64,000 nucleotides of DNA. It comes from Ruania rhizosphaerae (GTDB lineage Bacteria; Actinomycetota; Actinomycetes; Actinomycetales; Beutenbergiaceae). The notes under the pieces were generated by a model. That model worked only from the letters and a program-made list of their open reading frames with translations, was not told the DNA's origin and made no database searches. The stretch lies in NCBI RefSeq assembly GCF_009805705.1, contig NZ_VSMB01000007.1, positions 62,001 through 126,000 of the forward strand. The letters are read 5' to 3'. Shown piece by piece: positions 58,866 to 64,000 of this stretch. Within the stretch, counting starts at the first letter, position 1; the number at the start of each line of letters is the position of its first letter. A program made the position numbers and the translations under genes.

Positions 58866-60152
58866 ATGAGCGACAATGGCCAGGTGAGAACGTCGCAGGG
58901 GGTGCCCGGGGCGGGGTACCAGAGGGTGTCACCGGTCGCGCAGGGGCGCGCCGGCAGGCGGGCGGCGCCGTGGGGACGCGCCGTGCGAGGGCTGGCCGGA
59001 CCACTGGCCGTGGTTGATCTGGATGCGTTCGAGGCCAATGCCGCCGATCTGCTCGCACGGGCCGGTGGCCTGCCGCTGCGGTTGGCCTCGAAGTCGGTGC
59101 GCGTGCGTGCGCTCCTCGACCGCGCGCTCGCGGCGGGCTTCCGGTCAGTCATGGCCTACTCGCTGGCGGAGGCGTTGTGGCTCGCCGACCAGGGAGTCGA
59201 GGACGTCCTCGTCGGGTATCCCACGGTGGACAGGCCCGCTCTGGCCCGTCTGGCCGCCGACCCCGACGCGCGCCAGGCGATCACGGTGATGATCGACGAC
59301 GTCTCGCACGTGGCGCTGCTCGAACGGGCCTTCATGCGCTCCGGTGTGGCCGGAGGCCCGCCGATCCAGGTGTGCATCGACGTCGACGCCTCCCTGCGCC
59401 TCGGAGTGGGGTCGCTCAGCGCGCACCTGGGTGTGCGGCGCTCTGGCCTTCGGCACCCGGAGGAGGTGGTGCGGCTCGCGCGCGCCACCGAACGCACCGG
59501 GCGGCTGCGGGTGCGGGGCGTGATGTTCTACGAGGCACAGGTCGCCGGGGTCCCCGACGCGGGCCCGCGCGGGGCGCGCAGCCCACTGGTGCAGGTGATG
59601 AAGGGCCTGTCGCTACGCGAGCTCTCCCGCCGCCGGCCAGCCGTGGTGGCCGCACTCGAGGAGCACCTCGGCCGGGATGTGCTGGTTAACGGCGGCGGCA
59701 CGGGATCGCTGCAGCAGACCGCCACGGACCCCACGATCACCGAGCTGACCGCGGGGTCCGGGCTGCTGTGCCCGACGTTATTCGACCGCTACGAGGCCTT
59801 CACCTCCCGCCCGGCCGCCTTCTTCGGCCTGGATGTGGTGCGCCGCCCCACCCCGCGCCTGGCCACCGTCTTCGGTGGCGGATACATCGCCTCCGGTCCT
59901 CCCGGCACCGACCGTCTCCCGCGGCCGGTGGATGGTTCGCGCCTGCTCGGATCTGAAGGAGCGGGGGAGGTGCAGACCCCACTTCGCTACCCGCCGCGGC
60001 GTACCGGCCCGGCGGTCGGGTCCCGCGTGTGGATGCGCCACGCGAAGGCCGGCGAGCTGATGGAGCGGTTCGACCATGTCCACCTGGTGCGGGACGATCG
60101 TGTGATCGAGACTGTGCCGACGTATCGTGGTGAGGGTCAGAACTTCGGCTGA
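58866..60152 (+). CDS. Alanine racemase/D-threonine-aldolase-fold PLP protein
   Basis: A 428-residue protein with the N-terminal alanine-racemase barrel: AVVDLDAFEANAADLL and LRLASKSVRVRALLDRALAA, where Lys is the PLP-binding residue. VGYPTVDRP and VCIDVDASLRLGVG fit the fold; the C-terminal domain holds HAKAGELMERFDHVHLVRDD. It resembles D-threonine aldolase and related amino-acid deaminases more than cell-wall Alr. It may dehydrate or cleave a D-hydroxy amino acid. The ATG at 58866 is divergent from the sulfur operon. Confidence 0.82.
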   Translation: MSDNGQVRTSQGVPGAGYQRVSPVAQGRAGRRAAPWGRAVRGLAGPLAVVDLDAFEANAADLLARAGGLPLRLASKSVRVRALLDRALAAGFRSVMAYSLAEALWLADQGVEDVLVGYPTVDRPALARLAADPDARQAITVMIDDVSHVALLERAFMRSGVAGGPPIQVCIDVDASLRLGVGSLSAHLGVRRSGLRHPEEVVRLARATERTGRLRVRGVMFYEAQVAGVPDAGPRGARSPLVQVMKGLSLRELSRRRPAVVAALEEHLGRDVLVNGGGTGSLQQTATDPTITELTAGSGLLCPTLFDRYEAFTSRPAAFFGLDVVRRPTPRLATVFGGGYIASGPPGTDRLPRPVDGSRLLGSEGAGEVQTPLRYPPRRTGPAVGSRVWMRHAKAGELMERFDHVHLVRDDRVIETVPTYRGEGQNFG

Positions 60153-60192
60153 CGAGAGGCGCCGAGAGCCGACCCCAGACCAAGGAGAGGTG

Positions 60193-60843
60193 TTGACCAG
60201 ACCCACCTTCCGCCGTCCCGCGATGCTCTCGCCGGAGACGGCCGAGGCCATCCCCGGTGAACCGGACCCGGCCGAACGCAACGAACTGGCGCACACCACG
60301 GCCCTGGCCCTCGTGCATGGGGCCCGCACCACCGAGCCGGCCGCGAGCCCGGAAGCGGACGCGGCCATGGTGCGCAGGCTCGTGGAGTTGGTCGACACCG
60401 AGGGGCTGGACCTGCTGGTGCAGCTGTGGTCGCGCAGCCCGGCCGACACGCTCCCCGGGGCGTTGTGGCGGCTGTACCTGCTGCGGGAGTGGACCAGACG
60501 TGATCCGCGCACCATCGCCGACCGGTACCACCTGGGGCTGCACCAGGCAGAGGTCGCCGGCGTGGTCGCCGGGGTCGCCGGACCCACGGGGCCGGAGGAG
60601 ATCCAGTCGGTCGCCGATGCGGTGCTGCACGGGGTATTCCGCGGTGACTTGGCCGTCGCACTCGACCGCGCCGGGGCGTTCCTGCGGGTGCTCGCCGCCG
60701 GATCGGCGATGGATGCGGACTGGGTCGAGCTCTCCGACGACGCACGCGCCACCGAGTTGACACGCCGCGCCGGCTCCCTGCTGGAGACCGCCGAAGATCT
60801 CGAGCAGGCTGCGTCGCTGTGGCGCGCCGGGAAGCTGGACTGA
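60193..60843 (+). CDS. Conserved hypothetical protein upstream of mshD
   Basis: A 216-residue helical protein starting LTRPTFRRPAMLSPETAEAI. AGSAMDADWVELSDDARATE and LLETAEDLEQAASLWRAGKLD are conserved-looking segments; no catalytic motif. AAGGAGAGG lies just before the start; TTG 60193 or GTG 60190 are both possible. It sits 4 bases before mshD on the same strand and so is cotranscribed with it. The arrangement recurs in Micrococcales, but its role is unknown. Confidence 0.6.
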   Translation: MTRPTFRRPAMLSPETAEAIPGEPDPAERNELAHTTALALVHGARTTEPAASPEADAAMVRRLVELVDTEGLDLLVQLWSRSPADTLPGALWRLYLLREWTRRDPRTIADRYHLGLHQAEVAGVVAGVAGPTGPEEIQSVADAVLHGVFRGDLAVALDRAGAFLRVLAAGSAMDADWVELSDDARATELTRRAGSLLETAEDLEQAASLWRAGKLD

Positions 60844-60847
60844 CGCC

Positions 60848-61741
60848 GTGCCACATCAACCGATCCCACCGATCACGACGGCGTCCCTCACCCCCGCGCA
60901 GCAGCAGGCTGTCCGCGTGCTCGCCCAGGCGGCCGAGCAGGCCGACGGGATCGAGGCGCTCTCGGAGCAGACGCTGCTCAACCTCGACATGCCCGAGCAG
61001 CCCGGCGGCAGGGGAGTGACGCACCTGCTGGTGGAGTCGCCGTCGGGGGTGGATGCCTACGCCCAGGTGGACGGGGACTCGATCGAGCTGGTGGTCGCGC
61101 CGCAGCGCCGCCGGCGCGGTATCGGCGGGGCGCTGCTGGACGTAGCTCTCACTGAGGGCGCGCAGGTGTGGGCCCACGGTGACCTCCCGGCCGCGCAGGC
61201 GCTGGCCCGCTCGCGCGGCCTGCGCCGGGTGCGCGACCTGTGGGTGATGACTGCACAGCCGCCCACCGATCCGGACGAGCCCGCAGCGGGCGAGGGGCTG
61301 CGCGTGCGGACGTTCACGGTGGGCCGGGACGAGGATGCCTGGGTCGAGCTCAATGCCCTGGCGTTCGCTGACCACCCCGAGCAGGGCCGCCTCACCCGTG
61401 CCGATCTGGAGCAGCGCCAGGGGCAACCGTGGTTCGACCCGGAAGTCTTCTTCCTCGCCGAGGAGGAGTCCACCGGTCGACTGCTCGGCAGCCTGTGGGT
61501 GAAGATCGAGGGAAATCCTGGTGAACGTGTGGGGGAGATCTACGCCCTCGGAGTGCACCCGCAGGCGCAGGGCCGCGGTGTCGGGACCCTGCTGACCGCT
61601 CACGCGATGGCTGCCTTCGCGGCGCGGGATCTCGCGCGGATCGAGTTGTACGTCGAGGGTGAGAACACCCCCGCGATCCGGACCTATCGCCGCGCGGGAT
61701 TCACCCGTGCCCGCGCCGACGTGCAGTACGCCCGGCCGTGA
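60848..61741 (+). CDS. mshD: Mycothiol synthase (acetyltransferase MshD)
   Basis: A 297-residue enzyme with two GNAT domains. The second carries the acetyl-CoA motif [20 protein letters not shown] followed by [20 protein letters not shown], characteristic of MshD. It transfers acetyl from acetyl-CoA to Cys-GlcN-Ins, the last step in making mycothiol, the main thiol of Actinobacteria. GTG 60848 is the first in-frame start. Finding it supports actinobacterial assignment. It is cotranscribed with the preceding hypothetical gene. Confidence 0.93.
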   Translation: MPHQPIPPITTASLTPAQQQAVRVLAQAAEQADGIEALSEQTLLNLDMPEQPGGRGVTHLLVESPSGVDAYAQVDGDSIELVVAPQRRRRGIGGALLDVALTEGAQVWAHGDLPAAQALARSRGLRRVRDLWVMTAQPPTDPDEPAAGEGLRVRTFTVGRDEDAWVELNALAFADHPEQGRLTRADLEQRQGQPWFDPEVFFLAEEESTGRLLGSLWVKIEGNPGERVGEIYALGVHPQAQGRGVGTLLTAHAMAAFAARDLARIELYVEGENTPAIRTYRRAGFTRARADVQYARP

Positions 61742-61808
61742 CTGCGCCGGAGCGTGCACCGATGCCGGGAGTTTCCAGCGAGGCGTTCCAGGTGACACGA
61801 TATGGCCC

Positions 61809-64000
61809 ATGAGCGAGCATGCCGGATCGGTGGACGGAGCGAGTGGCACCCAGCCCGCGGGGCAGGCCTTCTTCAGGTCGGCCGAGGGTGTGAACGCTCA
61901 CCGGATGTCCTCGCTCTCACCCTCGGTGATCGCGCGTGCGGTGGACGGCGCGACCGCGCCACAGCAGGAGGGACGCGCCGTGGTCCACGCACCGGCCAGT
62001 GAGCCCGCCGAGCAGCGCGAGGACGAACCCGTGGAGCTGCCGGCTGACCGCTTCGCCGACCGGGAGCTGAGCTGGCTGCAGTTCAACGAGCGAGTGCTCG
62101 AGCTCGCCGAGGACACGCGCCTCCCCCTGCTCGAGCGCGTGCGGTTCCTGGCGATCTTCGCCTCCAACCTGGACGAGTTCTTCATGGTGCGGGTGGCCGG
62201 CCTCAAGCGCCGTATCGCCACGGGCATGGCCGTCCAGGCCGCATCCGGGTTGCTGCCCCGGCAGGTGCTGGACCTGATCTCGGCGAAGACGCACGAGCTC
62301 ACCGATCGGCACGCGGCGGTGTTCTCCGACAAGGTGCAACCGGCGCTCGCGGCCGAGGGCATCACGCTCGTGCACTTCGACCACCTGCACGAGAGCGAGC
62401 GGGACCGGCTGCACAAGTACTTCCGGAAGATGATCTTCCCGGTGCTCACCCCGCTGGCCGTGGACCCGGCGCACCCGTTCCCCTACATCTCCGGCCTCTC
62501 GCTCAACCTCGCCGTCGTGGTGCGCAATCCCACCACCGGTAAGGAGAACTTCGCCCGGGTGAAGGTGCCGCCGCTGCTGCCGCGGTTCATCGCCGTGGAC
62601 GCCCGCGGCCGTCCCCACCGCCCCGAGGATGCTCCCGACGACGACGGGTACCGTTCGTTCGTCCCGATCGAGGACGTCATCTCCTCCTTCCTCTACTACC
62701 TGTTCCCGGGGATGGAAGTGGTCGAGCACCACGTGTTCCGGGTGACGCGCAACGAGGACCTGGAGGTCGAGGAGGACGACGCCGAGAACCTCCTGCAGGC
62801 ACTGGAGAAGGAGCTGCTGCGGCGGCGGTTCGGTCCGCCCGTGCGGCTCGAGCTGGCGACCGGGTTCACCCCGCGGCTGCGCGAGATGCTGATCCGCGAG
62901 CTCGACATCTCCGAGCCGGACGTGTACGAGCTGCCGATGCCGCTGGATCTGACCGGGCTCAACCTCGTGGCCGACCTCGACCGCCCCGAGCTGCATTATC
63001 CCAAGCACGTGGCCATCACCCCACGCGGGCTGGCCGAGGTGGAGAGCGCCACACCCACCGACATCTTCCAGGCGATCCGCGGCCGGGACATCCTGCTCCA
63101 TCACCCCTACGACTCGTTCTCCACGAGCGTGCAGCAGTTCGTCGCCCAGGCCGCGGCCGACCCGAAGGTGCTGGCGATCAAGCAGACCCTCTACCGCACC
63201 TCCGGCGACTCCCCGATCGTGGACTCCCTCATCGATGCCGCGGAGGCGGGCAAGCAGGTGCTCGCGATCGTGGAGATCAAGGCTCGCTTCGACGAGGAGG
63301 CGAACATCTCCTGGGCCCGCAAGCTTGAGCAGGCGGGTGTGCACGTGGTCTACGGGATCGTCGGGCTGAAGACGCACTGCAAGCTCTCCCTCGTGGTGCG
63401 CCAGGAGGCTGACGGTCTGCGTCGCTATTGCCACGTCGGCACGGGCAACTACCACCCCAAGACCGCGCGTCTGTACGAGGACCACGGGTTGCTCACCTGC
63501 AACCCGGAAGTGGGCCAGGACCTGACGCGGTTGTTCAACCAGCTCTCCGGCTACGCGCCGAAGAGCCGGTTCCACCGGCTGCTGGTGGCACCGCGGGGTA
63601 TCCGGCGCGGACTGGTCGAGCGCGTGGAGAAGGAGATCGCGAACGCGCGGGCGGGTAAGCCTGCCTGGGTGAAGTTCAAGGTCAACTCGGTGGTCGACGA
63701 GCAGACCATCGACGCCCTGTACCGGGCCTCCCAGGCCGGAGTGCCGGTCGATGTGGTGGTGCGTGGGATCTGCGCGATCAAGGCGGGGGTGCCGGGTTTG
63801 AGCGAGAACATCCGGGTGCGTTCCATCCTCGGCCGGTTCCTCGAGCATTCCCGCGTGTACGCCTTCGCGAACGGCGGTGAGCCGGAGGTGTTCTTCGGAT
63901 CGGCCGACCTGATGCACCGCAACCTCGATCGCCGGGTGGAGGTGCTCGTGCGGGTGACCGACCACGATCAGATCGCCGACCTGGTGGGGCTGATCGACAC
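61809..64000 (+). CDS. ppk: Polyphosphate kinase 1 (3' truncated by window)
   Basis: The open frame runs to the right edge with 730 codons; the stop lies outside. [18 protein letters not shown] and [16 protein letters not shown] are PPK1 N-terminal motifs, [20 protein letters not shown] holds the phosphorylated His, and [19 protein letters not shown] is conserved. The enzyme polymerises polyphosphate from ATP. The first ~75 residues are a variable extension. ATG 61809 is chosen; the ribosome site is weak. In Actinobacteria a MutT-like gene often follows, but it is not in view. Confidence 0.93.
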   Translation, partial: MSEHAGSVDGASGTQPAGQAFFRSAEGVNAHRMSSLSPSVIARAVDGATAPQQEGRAVVHAPASEPAEQREDEPVELPADRFADRELSWLQFNERVLELAEDTRLPLLERVRFLAIFASNLDEFFMVRVAGLKRRIATGMAVQAASGLLPRQVLDLISAKTHELTDRHAAVFSDKVQPALAAEGITLVHFDHLHESERDRLHKYFRKMIFPVLTPLAVDPAHPFPYISGLSLNLAVVVRNPTTGKENFARVKVPPLLPRFIAVDARGRPHRPEDAPDDDGYRSFVPIEDVISSFLYYLFPGMEVVEHHVFRVTRNEDLEVEEDDAENLLQALEKELLRRRFGPPVRLELATGFTPRLREMLIRELDISEPDVYELPMPLDLTGLNLVADLDRPELHYPKHVAITPRGLAEVESATPTDIFQAIRGRDILLHHPYDSFSTSVQQFVAQAAADPKVLAIKQTLYRTSGDSPIVDSLIDAAEAGKQVLAIVEIKARFDEEANISWARKLEQAGVHVVYGIVGLKTHCKLSLVVRQEADGLRRYCHVGTGNYHPKTARLYEDHGLLTCNPEVGQDLTRLFNQLSGYAPKSRFHRLLVAPRGIRRGLVERVEKEIANARAGKPAWVKFKVNSVVDEQTIDALYRASQAGVPVDVVVRGICAIKAGVPGLSENIRVRSILGRFLEHSRVYAFANGGEPEVFFGSADLMHRNLDRRVEVLVRVTDHDQIADLVGLID

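Noticed and set aside
61917-63965. Minus-strand open frame of ~680 codons opposite polyphosphate kinase
   Set aside because: The plus strand has all PPK1 motifs in one open frame running off the window edge; the antisense frame has no family features.
1-64000. CRISPR arrays and insertion sequences
   Set aside because: No set of regularly spaced identical repeats and no transposase-like protein was seen anywhere in the window.

Overview
The window is high-GC, densely coded DNA with short intergenic gaps, many ATGA/GTGA overlaps and frequent GTG starts. It has actinobacterial hallmarks: mycothiol synthase (mshD), DUF3073 and an SCP-fold protein beside purF-purM, a type-3 holin-like protein with a DUF3618 partner, and a short leader peptide before the sulfite reductase operon. 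A Micrococcales actinobacterium fits best; any family (for example Ruaniaceae or Beutenbergiaceae) is a guess.

Layout. 1-9.4 kb: 3' end of a sortase-anchored 5'-nucleotidase, fatty acid desaturase, cold-shock protein, SCP protein, RNB ribonuclease, purF-purM, DUF3073 and the holin/DUF3618 pair. 9.5-20.2 kb: a carbohydrate cluster with a ManD-like enolase-superfamily dehydratase, NAD-dependent sugar epimerase/dehydrogenase, three-gene ABC importer, LacI regulator, and a divergent 1156-residue secreted protein with two pectate-lyase-like domains. Copies of a TTCATGAAC-type palindrome lie at each promoter region, suggesting one local regulon. 20.2-23.4 kb: a 50-bp copy of the 3' part of tRNA-Phe at 20226-20275 matches the intact tRNA at 23145-23217, so the DNA between, carrying one DUF11-repeat surface protein, looks like a small genomic island. 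tRNA-Glu, tRNA-Asp and tRNA-Phe form one operon. 23.6-35.8 kb: housekeeping and accessory genes (META-like lipoprotein, zincin, galE-surE, msrB-EEP-EamA, a MerR/HEAT-repeat pair, glsB, nagB, a 25-codon hydrophobic ORF with tandem terminators, SIMPL protein, SecD-P1-like lipoprotein, heparinase II/III-like protein).

35.9-42.6 kb holds the most unusual locus: two large unrecognised proteins (731 and 1007 residues) followed by a caspase-fold protease carrying two peptidoglycan-binding-like domains, all lacking visible signal peptides. 42.9-50.4 kb: small membrane proteins, an AbiEi/DUF559 gene between two long inverted repeats, AraC/NmrA divergent pair, and an ECF sigma/anti-sigma operon with a cupredoxin lipoprotein; tRNA-Lys. 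50.5-53.4 kb: voltage-sensor-like membrane protein, transglutaminase and sugar-lactone oxidase. 53.5-58.8 kb: assimilatory sulfate reduction operon (sulfite reductase, cysH, cysD, cysN) behind a cysteine-rich upstream ORF. 58.9-64 kb: alanine-racemase-fold protein, unknown protein, mshD, and polyphosphate kinase running off the right edge.

Functional assignments come from reading motifs and gene order only; no database search was possible.
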